Assembly: GCA_963205035.1 (NCBI GenBank)
Contig: CAUJII010000172.1
Coordinates: 1-40,105 of the forward strand
Direction of reading: 5' to 3'
Length of the DNA stretch: 40,105 nt
Origin: Spirochaetota bacterium
GTDB lineage: Bacteria; Spirochaetota; Leptospiria; Turneriellales; Turneriellaceae
Shown: positions 15,879 to 25,033 of the stretch, one piece after another
How positions within the stretch are numbered: position 1 is the first letter of the stretch
How the letters are laid out: every line of letters begins with the position of its first letter
The notes under the pieces: model-generated
What the model saw: only the letters and a program-made list of their open reading frames with translations
What the model was told of the DNA's origin: nothing
Database searches by the model: none
Position numbers and translations under genes: made by a program

Positions 15879-16895
15879 ATGAAAGCAACCGAATTTTTGC
15901 GCAAGGAATGGCCCCTGTTTTTCTCGCTTCTGTTCTTTGCAGGTCTGATGCTCTTAGACTACGAAAAGGGGTTCATGGCGAACTGGACATCTTTAACGTC
16001 AGGGCCACAGTCGACTCTTTTTGTTTCTGCTGGTTTCTTAACAGTTATTACACTCGCGTTTCTCGAAGGCATTCTGGGGATTGATAACGCGACGGTTTTA
16101 GCAATCCAAGTGCGTCATCTAAAACCCGAAGATACGCTCAAGGCCTTGACATGGGGAGTTTGGGGAGCACACCTCTTTCGGTTCATCTTTCTCCTTGCCG
16201 CCGGTTTTATTCTCGAACAGAAATGGATTATGGCGATTGGTGCGTTTTATCTTGTGAATTTAGCGGCCGATTTTTTTCTAAATAATTTCTTTCAACTCCT
16301 TGCAGACTTAAGCGTCTTGATTGCGTTGGCGGTCGTGTTCTATATCTCTCAAGAGACAGTGGGTACCGCGACTGTGAGAGTACCGGTTTGGATTGCGTTT
16401 CTCTTAATTGGAGTTTTCGCAATTTATCGTTACCTGCGCGAGCGCCGCAGATCGCTCTTGCACAAGAACCAAACCGAAGAGGGGATAACTGTTGCGCGAT
16501 CGCATTCCAAGCGTTTTCCCCTTCTGTCTGCGATCATAGCCGTGGAGTGGACAGATATTCTTTTCTCTTTTGACTCGATTGGCGCGGGTGTCGCGATGAC
16601 ACGCGATTTTTGGGTGCTTTTCTGGGGGGCATTTTTTGGCGTCACTTGCCTCAGGCTTTTTGCGAAATCTTTTGTGAAGCTGCTCGACCGTTTTCCGCAG
16701 CTCGAAGGCGCCGCAATGCTCGCCGTTTTGGTCGTGGGCGTCAAAATGGGTTTTGAAGCTATTCAAGATACGCTCAAACTCCATTTTTTTCATATTGAGA
16801 ACTGGCAGACGAGCCTTCTCGTGCTTGCAATTTTTATCGGGGCATTTTTTGTGAAGACGAAGACCCCGCATATTACGGAAGAAAAGCCGGAATAG
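15879..16895 (+). CDS. TerC/DUF475-family integral membrane protein
   Basis: LAFLEGILGIDNATVLAIQVRHLKPEDTLKALTWGVWGAHLFRF, second acidic helix VEWTDILFSFDSIGAGVAMT. ATG 15879 after TAGGAAG. Confidence 0.85.
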   Translation: MKATEFLRKEWPLFFSLLFFAGLMLLDYEKGFMANWTSLTSGPQSTLFVSAGFLTVITLAFLEGILGIDNATVLAIQVRHLKPEDTLKALTWGVWGAHLFRFIFLLAAGFILEQKWIMAIGAFYLVNLAADFFLNNFFQLLADLSVLIALAVVFYISQETVGTATVRVPVWIAFLLIGVFAIYRYLRERRRSLLHKNQTEEGITVARSHSKRFPLLSAIIAVEWTDILFSFDSIGAGVAMTRDFWVLFWGAFFGVTCLRLFAKSFVKLLDRFPQLEGAAMLAVLVVGVKMGFEAIQDTLKLHFFHIENWQTSLLVLAIFIGAFFVKTKTPHITEEKPE

Positions 16896-17096
16896 TTACT
16901 CGGGGGGGGCGTATGCCGTGCGCGAATAGTTACTCGCGGGCGTGTGCTGGGCGTGAATAGTTACTCGGGCGGCGTATGCCAAGCGCGAATAGCTACTCGG
17001 GGGGCGCGTGTTGGGCGTGAATAGTTACTCGCGGGCGTATGCTGGGTGCGAATAGTTACTCGGGCGGCACGGTCGTGCGCGAATAGTTACTCGCGC
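16890..17096. repeat. Tandem repeat array, six units of 31-34 bp plus a partial seventh
   Basis: Core GAATAGTTACTCG begins at 16890, 16924, 16955, 16987 (one variant: GAATAGCTACTCG), 17019, 17050, 17081; intervening G/C-rich segments are related (e.g. CGTATGCTGGGTGC, CGTGTGCTGGGCGT). Confidence 0.95.
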
Positions 17097-17567
17097 CTAG
17101 TGGTGGTGACCGTGGCCGCCATGCGCATGGCCGTGTGTCAGCTCCTCGGCGGTTGCATCGCGGATTTTCTGGATCGTGATTTCAAACGTGATATGTTTTC
17201 CCGCGTAAGGATGGTTGCCGTCGACGACGATATCTTTCTCATGCACTTCGGTGACGAAGGCGGGCACGACTCCCTGTTCGCTTTCGAGTTCGAGTTGCAT
17301 ACCGACTTCCATGGTGTCGCCGTCTTCAATTTGGTCTTTGGGGATAGTCATGACCAAGTCGCGTTGCATTTCGCCAAACGCATCTTTAGGGGCCATTTCC
17401 ACTTTTCCGGAGAAGCCTTCTTTCTTGTCGAGTAAGAACCGTTCCAAGGTTGGCATGATATTCTTGAACCCGTGGAGGTAGTCGAGAGTACCGTCTTCGA
17501 GTTTTTCTTTACCCGTTTCGCTGAGAATGTAGTCTATGGTGACTATTTTGTTTTTTGTGACTTGCAT
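17097..17567 (-). CDS. slyD: SlyD-like FKBP-type peptidyl-prolyl isomerase with His-rich tail
   Basis: VTIDYILSETGKEKLEDGTLDYLHGFKNIMPTLERFLLDKKEGFSGKVEMAPKDAFGEMQ; C-terminus HGHAHGGHGHHH. Confidence 0.9.
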   Translation of the reverse strand: MQVTKNKIVTIDYILSETGKEKLEDGTLDYLHGFKNIMPTLERFLLDKKEGFSGKVEMAPKDAFGEMQRDLVMTIPKDQIEDGDTMEVGMQLELESEQGVVPAFVTEVHEKDIVVDGNHPYAGKHITFEITIQKIRDATAEELTHGHAHGGHGHHH

Positions 17568-17570
17568 AAA

Positions 17571-18299
17571 TTATGTGCTAAATTCTAAAATCTTAATTTG
17601 TCTGCCTGTTTCGGCGTCGAGAAAATAAAAAGAAATGTCACCCAAATCGTCACGGGTGAGTTCGAGTTGGCAACGGCTTTGGTTGAGATTAGCGGCCTCA
17701 ACGAGGCTGCCATCGAGATAGAGGGCGATGTGTCCGGTGCTGTGCGCATCGTCTTTGCGTTTGAGCGACCAGTCGAGAAGGAGTGCCTCTTCATTCGCGC
17801 TAATTTTCAAGTCGAAAACGACGCCGGGAAGCTCGGGCCTAAGAACCGTAAAGCTGCCCGTTTTGAGAAAACCGCGTTCGCTGTCTCCCCGGAATGCCGG
17901 CATCGGAGTCACCGAGTATGGACTGAGTGCCGTTGCGTCACCTTCCAAGCGGAATGAATAACTTGTCTGCAATAGTTGCAGCTTGATGCGGCTATAAAGG
18001 CTGTTCCAAATTTCGTCGTCTAAAACAAAATCTTCGTCGCCTAAGACATCCCACGCATAAGCGATTGTACGCTCATCTGTAATCGCCGAAAAAGGTGAAA
18101 CCGAGTCGTAAATGGGATGGATAGACGTGCTGGTTGTTTTGTCGCGTTGGAGAGTTTTCACGACATGCTGAGCGCGTTTTGGTTTTGAAGGGGTCGCCGC
18201 GTCTTTCTTTCGCTTGGTGGATTGAGTTGTATTTTTCCCACTGCGGGTCGTCGTTTTCATGCGACGGTTTTTGGTTTTGCTCAGACGCTTTGCTTTCAA
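17571..18299 (-). CDS. Hypothetical protein with highly basic N-terminus
   Basis: Lys/Arg/Thr-rich first ~50 residues, then a globular domain; lies between two genes on the same strand. Confidence 0.6.
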   Translation of the reverse strand: MKAKRLSKTKNRRMKTTTRSGKNTTQSTKRKKDAATPSKPKRAQHVVKTLQRDKTTSTSIHPIYDSVSPFSAITDERTIAYAWDVLGDEDFVLDDEIWNSLYSRIKLQLLQTSYSFRLEGDATALSPYSVTPMPAFRGDSERGFLKTGSFTVLRPELPGVVFDLKISANEEALLLDWSLKRKDDAHSTGHIALYLDGSLVEAANLNQSRCQLELTRDDLGDISFYFLDAETGRQIKILEFST

Positions 18300-18314
18300 A
18301 TAACCCTCTCTAAT

Positions 18315-19157
18315 TTATTTTTCGTATTCTCTGTACGCTTTTTTCAACGAGCCTTTAGCCTTTATCAACTGCCGTTGTGCGGTGGCTATTGTGTCGCCGG
18401 TAACGTCCGCCACGATACGTATAGGAATGCGGGTGTCTATGGAAAAAAACTTTTTCTTGGCAATTTCTTTCTTTCTTTGCGACGTTTTCTGCTTTTGTAG
18501 ATTATCAGAAAGTATCTTGTCTTCTGTGTGCAAGAGGAGCTTCAGCAACCGGTCGCGTTCTGTGAGAAACTTTTTTCTCTTTTCGTCGACAAAGCGCAGG
18601 TACGCACGGTATGCGCGCAGCGTTTTCCACGGGTCGCTCTTGGCTTTCTTTTTTTTTTCAACGAGAAAGCGCATTTCTCTAAAAGTCAAAGCGGCCGCAA
18701 GCGAGAGCCGCGCATAAATAGACGTGGGAGGAGTCAATCCGTCAAAAAGGATGTGTTCGAGATCGTCTGTTGGTTTTTCTTCGTATTGCAATTCGATGCG
18801 CCGCGTGCGGAGCTCTTCGACCGAGAGAAGCTCTATTTGCGAACGGGGAAGTTTACGCCGTCTCAAAAAATGATTGAACTCAAAATTCAGAGTTGCAGCC
18901 ATATACTGATAGAAAGGCAGAAGTGTGGGGTCGTAGCGCTCGAGATGCCCTTCGAGTTTGTGACTCACATGGACGTAGAAATCCCCCGCGACATCGCTCG
19001 ATTGCTGGTGGCGCAGCCTGGCGTAGTTATAGACCATAACGTGAAGTTTTTGCGGTACGGCGGTCTCTTTGCCTTGTTTCCGAGCTAACGCATACGTGTC
19101 AAATATGGCTTGAAACTCTGTCTCATTCATTAGAACTGACTCATAAACACTCGGCAT
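18315..19157 (-). CDS. Putative divergent sigma-70-like regulator
   Basis: DVAGDFYVHVSHKLEGHLERYDPTLLPFYQYMAATLNFEFNHFLRRRK resembles sigma region 2; C-terminal IPIRIVADVTGDTIATAQRQLIKAKGSLKKAYREY resembles a region-4 HTH. Start could be 19130. Confidence 0.5.
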   Translation of the reverse strand: MPSVYESVLMNETEFQAIFDTYALARKQGKETAVPQKLHVMVYNYARLRHQQSSDVAGDFYVHVSHKLEGHLERYDPTLLPFYQYMAATLNFEFNHFLRRRKLPRSQIELLSVEELRTRRIELQYEEKPTDDLEHILFDGLTPPTSIYARLSLAAALTFREMRFLVEKKKKAKSDPWKTLRAYRAYLRFVDEKRKKFLTERDRLLKLLLHTEDKILSDNLQKQKTSQRKKEIAKKKFFSIDTRIPIRIVADVTGDTIATAQRQLIKAKGSLKKAYREYEK

Positions 19158-19217
19158 TCTGTGAAAGTTTGAAGCGTTTGCAAGAATTTTTATCAGTTTT
19201 CCGCACCGGAGGTTTGA

Positions 19218-20087
19218 ATGAGTGGCTCGAAAGCATTGCGTTTTGCCAAACTCGAAGGTTTAGGCAACGATTATCTCTTTACAGAAGATTCTCCAAAGAA
19301 TCCCCAGCGTGCAGCGCGCTTACTTTGCGACAGGCACTATGGCGTGGGTGCCGACGGTCTCGTTCTCATCATGGCTCCCGACAAAAAGTCCGAAGCCGAT
19401 TTTCAAATCCGTATCTTCAACCCCGACGGTTCAGAAGCCGAGATGTGCGGTAACGCCATCCGTTGTCTGGGCAAATATCTCTACGACCGGGGCAACACAA
19501 AGAAGCAAGAAATTAATGTGCAAACGCTCCGTGGAATTATCCCGTGCATTCTGATGGTACGCGATGGCCGAGTCTATCGTGTGAAAGCCGACATGGGCGA
19601 GCCGATTTTAGAACGCGCAAAAATCCCCATGGTATGCGCGGCCGGCGAAGAAGAGAAGCGTGTTCTGAAAGAGAAAATTTACCTCGAAGACCATAACACA
19701 TTTGAGTTCATGGCTGTTTCGATGGGTAACCCGCATGTCGTCATCTGGGTTGAGGACGTCGATAATTTCCCCGTTCATAAATACGGCCCGATGATTGAAA
19801 ACTATTCGCTTTTCCCTAACCGCACGAACGTCCATTTCATTCAGATGGTCGACGAAGACCACATTAAGCAGCGCGTATGGGAGCGGGGTGTGGGCGAAAC
19901 TTTGGCGACGGGCACAGGCGCTTGCGCAGCAGTTGTCGCGGGTGTTCTTGCCGGCAAGATCAAACGCAAAGCGAAAGTTGAACTACGCGGCGGCATTCTT
20001 GAAATCTATTGGTCTGAAAAAGACAACCACGTCTACATGACAGGCCCTTGCAAAGATGTCTTTGAAGGCCAAACGCTTCTCATCTGA
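19218..20087 (+). CDS. dapF: Diaminopimelate epimerase
   Basis: FAKLEGLGNDYLF, FNPDGSEAEMCGNAIRC, ATGTGACAAVVAGVLAGK. Confidence 0.96.
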   Translation: MSGSKALRFAKLEGLGNDYLFTEDSPKNPQRAARLLCDRHYGVGADGLVLIMAPDKKSEADFQIRIFNPDGSEAEMCGNAIRCLGKYLYDRGNTKKQEINVQTLRGIIPCILMVRDGRVYRVKADMGEPILERAKIPMVCAAGEEEKRVLKEKIYLEDHNTFEFMAVSMGNPHVVIWVEDVDNFPVHKYGPMIENYSLFPNRTNVHFIQMVDEDHIKQRVWERGVGETLATGTGACAAVVAGVLAGKIKRKAKVELRGGILEIYWSEKDNHVYMTGPCKDVFEGQTLLI

Positions 20088-20119
20088 TGAAAGCAGGCTC
20101 ACCTTCTTAAGAGACTTCG

Positions 20120-21664
20120 TTGGATAAAGTCGTTCTCCGCCGTGCGCTCATTTCGGTCTCCGATAAAACGGGGCTCGCGGAGTTTGCGCGCGCACTCGCG
20201 GAGCGCAGTGTCGAAATCTATTCTACGGGCGGCACGCTCCAGTTTTTGCGCGAGGCTAAGATACCAGCGCTTGCAGTCGAGGACTACACGGGTTTCCCCG
20301 AAATGATGGATGGCCGCGTTAAGACGCTCCATCCCAAAATTCACGGAGGATTTCTCGCACGCCGTGATTTAGAATCACATTTGGATGCTGTGGCCCACCA
20401 CGGCATCAAGCTCTTTGATCTTGTCGTCGTCAATCTATACCCCTTTGAGCGCGTTATCGCAAATCCCGACGCTACATTTGAAGAGGCGGTAGAAAATATC
20501 GATATTGGAGGGCCTGCGATGGTGCGCTCTGCGGCGAAGAACGCGGCGTCTGTTGCGGTTGTTGTCTCTCCCTCTGATTACGCCCGCGTCTTAGCGGAAC
20601 TTGCAGCGCATGAAAACGCTACGACCTTGGCTCTGAGAGAAGAGCTGCGCGTTAAAGCATACCAACGCACCGCAGCTTATGATGCGAGCATCGCGTCGTA
20701 TCTCGAAACAAAGCAAGGAAAGAAAGCGCTTCGGCTGCAACTGGTTGAAAAACAAAGTTTGCGCTATGGCGAAAATCCGCACCAGAGCGCAAGTTATTTG
20801 GTCGAAGCAGAAAGTCCTGATGCGTGGAAGCAACTGCATGGCAAAGAACTGTCATTTAATAATATTTTAGACTTAGATATTGCACTGCGTTTAGCTCAAG
20901 ATTTTTCAGATGGTGTTTGTGCAATTTTCAAGCACACGAACCCCTGCGGCGTTGCGGTGGGTGAAAACCAGGCTGAGATTTTACAGCATGCTATGGACAC
21001 CGATCCCGTCAGCTTTTTTGGTGGAATCGTCGTTTTTAATCGACCTCTGGGCAAAGCGGCCGCGGAAAAATTGGCGCCCCATTTTTTTGAACTCATTATT
21101 GCACCGCAGTTTATCGAGGGGGCTTTTGAAACTCTGGCCGCGAAGAAAAATCTCAGGCTCATCGAGGCGAATTTCGCGGCAATGCAAAAGCACCCATCGG
21201 ACCTGCGCGCTGTGCCGGGGGCGGGGGGGTATCTTCTCCAAGACACCGATTGGACGCTTTGGAATAACGAAGACATAAAAGTGGTTTCGCAGAAGGCGAT
21301 CAATGCCGAGACGCGGGAAGACTTGGCGTTTGCGCTTCGTGTTGCGAAGTTTGTGAAATCCAATTCGGTCGTATTTGCCTCTGGAAAGCGCACTTTGGCG
21401 ATTGGCGCCGGGCAGATGAGCCGCATCGACAGCATACGTATTGCCGAGATTAAAGCACGCGACGCAAAACTTTCGCTCAAAGGGTCGGTGATGGCGTCCG
21501 AGGCGTTCTTTCCTTTCCGCGACAGCGTCGACATGTGCGCAGCGTTGGGTGTGCGCGCTATTGTGCAACCGGGTGGGTCGATCAAAGACAGCGAGAGCAT
21601 TGCCGCAGCAGACGAGCATGGCATCGGTCTTCTCTTTTCAGGGATGCGGCACTTTCGGCATTAG
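20120..21664 (+). CDS. purH: Bifunctional AICAR formyltransferase/IMP cyclohydrolase
   Basis: RRALISVSDKTGLAEFA, MMDGRVKTLHPKIHGG, LRYGENPHQSA, FKHTNPCGVA; TTG start. Confidence 0.97.
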   Translation: MDKVVLRRALISVSDKTGLAEFARALAERSVEIYSTGGTLQFLREAKIPALAVEDYTGFPEMMDGRVKTLHPKIHGGFLARRDLESHLDAVAHHGIKLFDLVVVNLYPFERVIANPDATFEEAVENIDIGGPAMVRSAAKNAASVAVVVSPSDYARVLAELAAHENATTLALREELRVKAYQRTAAYDASIASYLETKQGKKALRLQLVEKQSLRYGENPHQSASYLVEAESPDAWKQLHGKELSFNNILDLDIALRLAQDFSDGVCAIFKHTNPCGVAVGENQAEILQHAMDTDPVSFFGGIVVFNRPLGKAAAEKLAPHFFELIIAPQFIEGAFETLAAKKNLRLIEANFAAMQKHPSDLRAVPGAGGYLLQDTDWTLWNNEDIKVVSQKAINAETREDLAFALRVAKFVKSNSVVFASGKRTLAIGAGQMSRIDSIRIAEIKARDAKLSLKGSVMASEAFFPFRDSVDMCAALGVRAIVQPGGSIKDSESIAAADEHGIGLLFSGMRHFRH

Positions 21665-21709
21665 GGGCAGGGGCTCTTAAGGAAGCCCCGACCAACGGGC
21701 AGCATTGCA

Positions 21710-23053
21710 ATGAACATCCGAAAAATTAAACGGGGTGCATTTCTCGAACTCGAGTGCAAACATTTTGTCGCGGAGGGGTTAGGCCTTTCTTATTTCACCG
21801 ACGAGACACTCAAAGAAAAATTCAAACCGCATGTTTTTTTTATTTGGGGAGTTCTCCCCGGAGAAAAATTTATTGCGCACATTCGGCAAGTCAAGTCAAA
21901 GCTCGCCTACGGAATTTTGGCCGACCGCGACGCTGTGGGCCTCGAGCACTCGGAGAAAAAATTTCTTCATAAGCGTTGGGCATTGCTTTCTCTATCTGCC
22001 GAGCGCGCTGAACCTGCGTGTGAAAATTATTTGCGTTGTGGCGGTTGCCGCATGCAGCACCTCTCGTATTTAGACACGTTACGCTACAAAAAAACTTGGC
22101 TTCAAGCACAGTTAGAGAGGAACGGGGTAAATCCCACAAAGCTCGAATTCTACGATTACCCAGAAAATTTTCGTTGGCGTTACCGCAACCACGTTCAGGT
22201 TCACATCAACAAGTGGGGGACGTACGGTTTTTACGAACCCGTATCGTACCATACGCGCGCATTCCCCGAACACGGTTGCCTGATTTTTGAAGAGAAGGCG
22301 CTGCGCTCTGAGATGCCGCGCTTTCCCGTTGCAGTACGCGCTGCGCGGATTCGAGTCGATACCGATGGGCGCGCCGTTTTTACCGAACTCAATTCGCCCG
22401 AAGAGAAGCGAACTCTGGCGACTTATTCCGTCGAGTGGCCGGTGGGGCGCGAGGTGAAAATTGAATTTCCTGTGACGAGTTTTTTTCAAGCCAACCTGCG
22501 CGCTTTGCCCGCGTGGCTTTCCAAAATTTCAGCATGCTTTCAGCGCACGGGGTTATCTTCTCCACGCGTCTTGGAGCTCTATTCGGGGTTTGGATTTATC
22601 TCGCGCATGCTTTCGCTTGAATTCCCATTATCTGTTCTTGCGCTGGATATTCTTAAGAAAGAACAAGTCGAGGCCGTGCGGTTTTTTGAAAACGGCAAAG
22701 AGATCCCGTCGGATTTTTCTAATAATTTTCGTACAACAGATCTTTTCTTGCCACAGAAAATTTCTGAGACGCTTCTTGAGGAGATACGAAAATTTTCTCC
22801 CGAACTCTTGCTCGTGAATCCGCCGCGTGCTGGGCTTTCAAAAGAGACGTGGAAGGTTTTCAGGGAAGTAGCTCTTAAAGCGTTCCAAGGTCCGATTATT
22901 TATTCCTCTTGCGACGCAGCGACGATGGCACGCGACCTTGCGCTTTTTCAAAGCGAAGGATACACCTGCCATGAAATGTGCGCGTTCGATTTTTTTCCGT
23001 GGACTCACCACTTCGAGACGGTCTCTTATTTGACTCACTCGAAAAATCCATAA
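21710..23053 (+). CDS. TrmA/RlmD-type class I SAM-dependent RNA m5U methyltransferase
   Basis: CGGCRMQHLSYLDTLRYK, FFQANLRALPAWL, VLELYSGFGFISRML, LLVNPPRAGLS, IIYSSCDAATMARDL. Confidence 0.9.
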   Translation: MNIRKIKRGAFLELECKHFVAEGLGLSYFTDETLKEKFKPHVFFIWGVLPGEKFIAHIRQVKSKLAYGILADRDAVGLEHSEKKFLHKRWALLSLSAERAEPACENYLRCGGCRMQHLSYLDTLRYKKTWLQAQLERNGVNPTKLEFYDYPENFRWRYRNHVQVHINKWGTYGFYEPVSYHTRAFPEHGCLIFEEKALRSEMPRFPVAVRAARIRVDTDGRAVFTELNSPEEKRTLATYSVEWPVGREVKIEFPVTSFFQANLRALPAWLSKISACFQRTGLSSPRVLELYSGFGFISRMLSLEFPLSVLALDILKKEQVEAVRFFENGKEIPSDFSNNFRTTDLFLPQKISETLLEEIRKFSPELLLVNPPRAGLSKETWKVFREVALKAFQGPIIYSSCDAATMARDLALFQSEGYTCHEMCAFDFFPWTHHFETVSYLTHSKNP

Positions 23054-23063
23054 TCTTCTTTAC

Positions 23064-24989
23064 TTGGCTGCGCGGAAGGTTAGCGTGCGCCGCATGCGTA
23101 TTCTGTGTGTCTTATTGTTTTCCACCTCGTCACTCTGCGCATTTATCGAGAAGGGAGAAATTGTTGTGCACGATAGAAGCCCTGTTTCGTTAGCGGGTTA
23201 CTGGCGTTTTGACACTCCGCAGGTTTCCAAATTTCTACGTATCGATAAAGAATGGCGCATGCAAAATGTAAAGGGAGTCTCGCGAGGTGTTTTTTCGCTC
23301 GTTATCACGGTTCCACAGCATCTACGGACGCGGGATTTTGGCGTCATCTTGCCGCCTGTATCGACTTCGATAACGCTTCGACTGAATGGAAAAGTGATAA
23401 CACAGAAGGGCAGGGTCGATAATACCCTCCGTTATCCCGAGCACTCTTCGGAGATGTTTCGATGGTACCCCATAAATCTGGAGGATTTTAGTAGCGATGC
23501 TGAGCAGCGCCTGACGCTCGAGGTAACAGGGTTTCATGGTGCGGGAGGAGTGTTCGGCGCATCGCATATCTATTGGGGTGGCATCGACGAGATTCAGCAA
23601 AAATTTAACTGGCTTCTTTTCTCCATCGTTTTTGTTGCGGCCGCTATTTTTGTGATTGCAGTTTTTCACTTCGCGTTGGTCGGCGATAGAACGCACCGCC
23701 GCGCCAATTTGCATTATGTTCTATTAACTTTGGCGATGGCGTTCCATGTGCTGGGGATGAACGGCTTGGGTTACTATCTCTTCGATCATTTTCTCTTGAA
23801 TGCAGTGCTCATTCATTTTCTGATAGCGCTATTTCCATTGACGATAATTGGTTTTACGTTACGCTACTTCAGACTCTCTTTCCCGCGACTGAGGCGAGTG
23901 ACGCACCTTTACAGTACCGCTGTCGTCGTTTTTCTTATAGTCGTCGCTATATTCCCAAAAGCCATTCCGTTCTATTTAGATTATGTGTTGCCGTTAGCTC
24001 TCGCGGCGATGGCACTTGCTTTAGCGTTTGCTTTTTACGGTGCGCTTGTGGGTGTGCGGCGAAAAATTGAGGGAGCAAAAACCATCACTGCGGGCCTTTT
24101 TGTTTATGGAGCCTGCGTGCTGAATGATGTCGTCTTTTATTATTCTTTTCTAACTCCTGTCAAACTTGCAGAGTATGGGTTTTTGATCTCGGCAATCTGC
24201 ATGGCCTTGGCACTTGCGGGCAGGCTCCGCAAATCGACGCGCGAAAAGGAAGAGTTGCGTGAATGGCAGAAGGAGATAACGCTCGCGGCACAAATTCAAA
24301 GGTCTGCCTTGCCACAGCGGCAGTTGCAGACGCCTTACTTGATTACCGCTTCTCTCTTCAAGCCGATGAAAATTATCGGCGGGGATTTCTTTGCTTTTTT
24401 TGAAGTTTCTGATCGGAAGGTAGGTTTCTTTATTGCCGATGTCTCAGGCCACGGAATTGCCGCAGCACTTCTCGTGAATATGCTGCGCTCGGTATTTTTT
24501 GAACAGCGCCAGGCGGCCGAGAATCCACCCGAACTCTTAGCGAACATGAACCGGATTCTCTATCCGCATTTGAACGAACAATTTATTACTGCGGCGTATT
24601 GTTTTGCGGATTTAGAAAAGAAGTGCCTTCGTGTATCACAGGCGGGGCATCCACCCCTCTTTTTTATCCGCACCCGAGAAGCGAAGCTTGATAGAATAAA
24701 ACCTAAAGGGCATTTTTTGGGCTTTTCTCCCGAAGAAAGCTATGGCGTCGAGGAGCTTGACCTCGCCGATTACAAGCGTCTCTTTTTATATTCCGATGGT
24801 ATTATCGAAGCCGGCACAATCCGCGGCCAGCCGTATTCCCTCGCTCACTTAGAAAAATACCTCTTGAGTACGTTGGGTTTTAGACAGCAGGAACTTTTAG
24901 AAGGTCTAGAACGCGACATCGAAGTTCAAACTGGCACGCCAATGAACGCCGACGACGATTCGAGCTGCATCGTTATTGATTTTTTGTAG
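23064..24989 (+). CDS. 7TM-anchored SpoIIE/PP2C-type serine phosphatase
   Basis: Signal peptide, beta-rich N-terminal region, ~7 TM helices, then AAQIQRSALPQ...IGGDFFAFFE...IADVSGHGIAAALLVNML...SDGIIEAG. Start may be 23094. Confidence 0.85.
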   Translation: MAARKVSVRRMRILCVLLFSTSSLCAFIEKGEIVVHDRSPVSLAGYWRFDTPQVSKFLRIDKEWRMQNVKGVSRGVFSLVITVPQHLRTRDFGVILPPVSTSITLRLNGKVITQKGRVDNTLRYPEHSSEMFRWYPINLEDFSSDAEQRLTLEVTGFHGAGGVFGASHIYWGGIDEIQQKFNWLLFSIVFVAAAIFVIAVFHFALVGDRTHRRANLHYVLLTLAMAFHVLGMNGLGYYLFDHFLLNAVLIHFLIALFPLTIIGFTLRYFRLSFPRLRRVTHLYSTAVVVFLIVVAIFPKAIPFYLDYVLPLALAAMALALAFAFYGALVGVRRKIEGAKTITAGLFVYGACVLNDVVFYYSFLTPVKLAEYGFLISAICMALALAGRLRKSTREKEELREWQKEITLAAQIQRSALPQRQLQTPYLITASLFKPMKIIGGDFFAFFEVSDRKVGFFIADVSGHGIAAALLVNMLRSVFFEQRQAAENPPELLANMNRILYPHLNEQFITAAYCFADLEKKCLRVSQAGHPPLFFIRTREAKLDRIKPKGHFLGFSPEESYGVEELDLADYKRLFLYSDGIIEAGTIRGQPYSLAHLEKYLLSTLGFRQQELLEGLERDIEVQTGTPMNADDDSSCIVIDFL

Positions 24990-25033
24990 CGACGCGTGTT
25001 TATTCGCAACGCTTACGCGAGTGCCTGTTCAGG

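Noticed and set aside
16890-17096. CRISPR array interpretation of the 32-bp tandem repeats
   Set aside because: Conserved core is only ~13 nt and the intervening segments are related G/C-rich sequences rather than unique spacers; no cas genes in the window.
18528-19088. 186-aa forward ORF opposite the sigma-like gene
   Set aside because: Composition looks like a reverse-strand translation; the minus-strand frame has sigma-like patterns and better gene context.
20896-21624. 242-aa reverse ORF opposite purH
   Set aside because: Low-complexity Ser/Ala/Arg-rich shadow translation of a well-supported purH coding frame.
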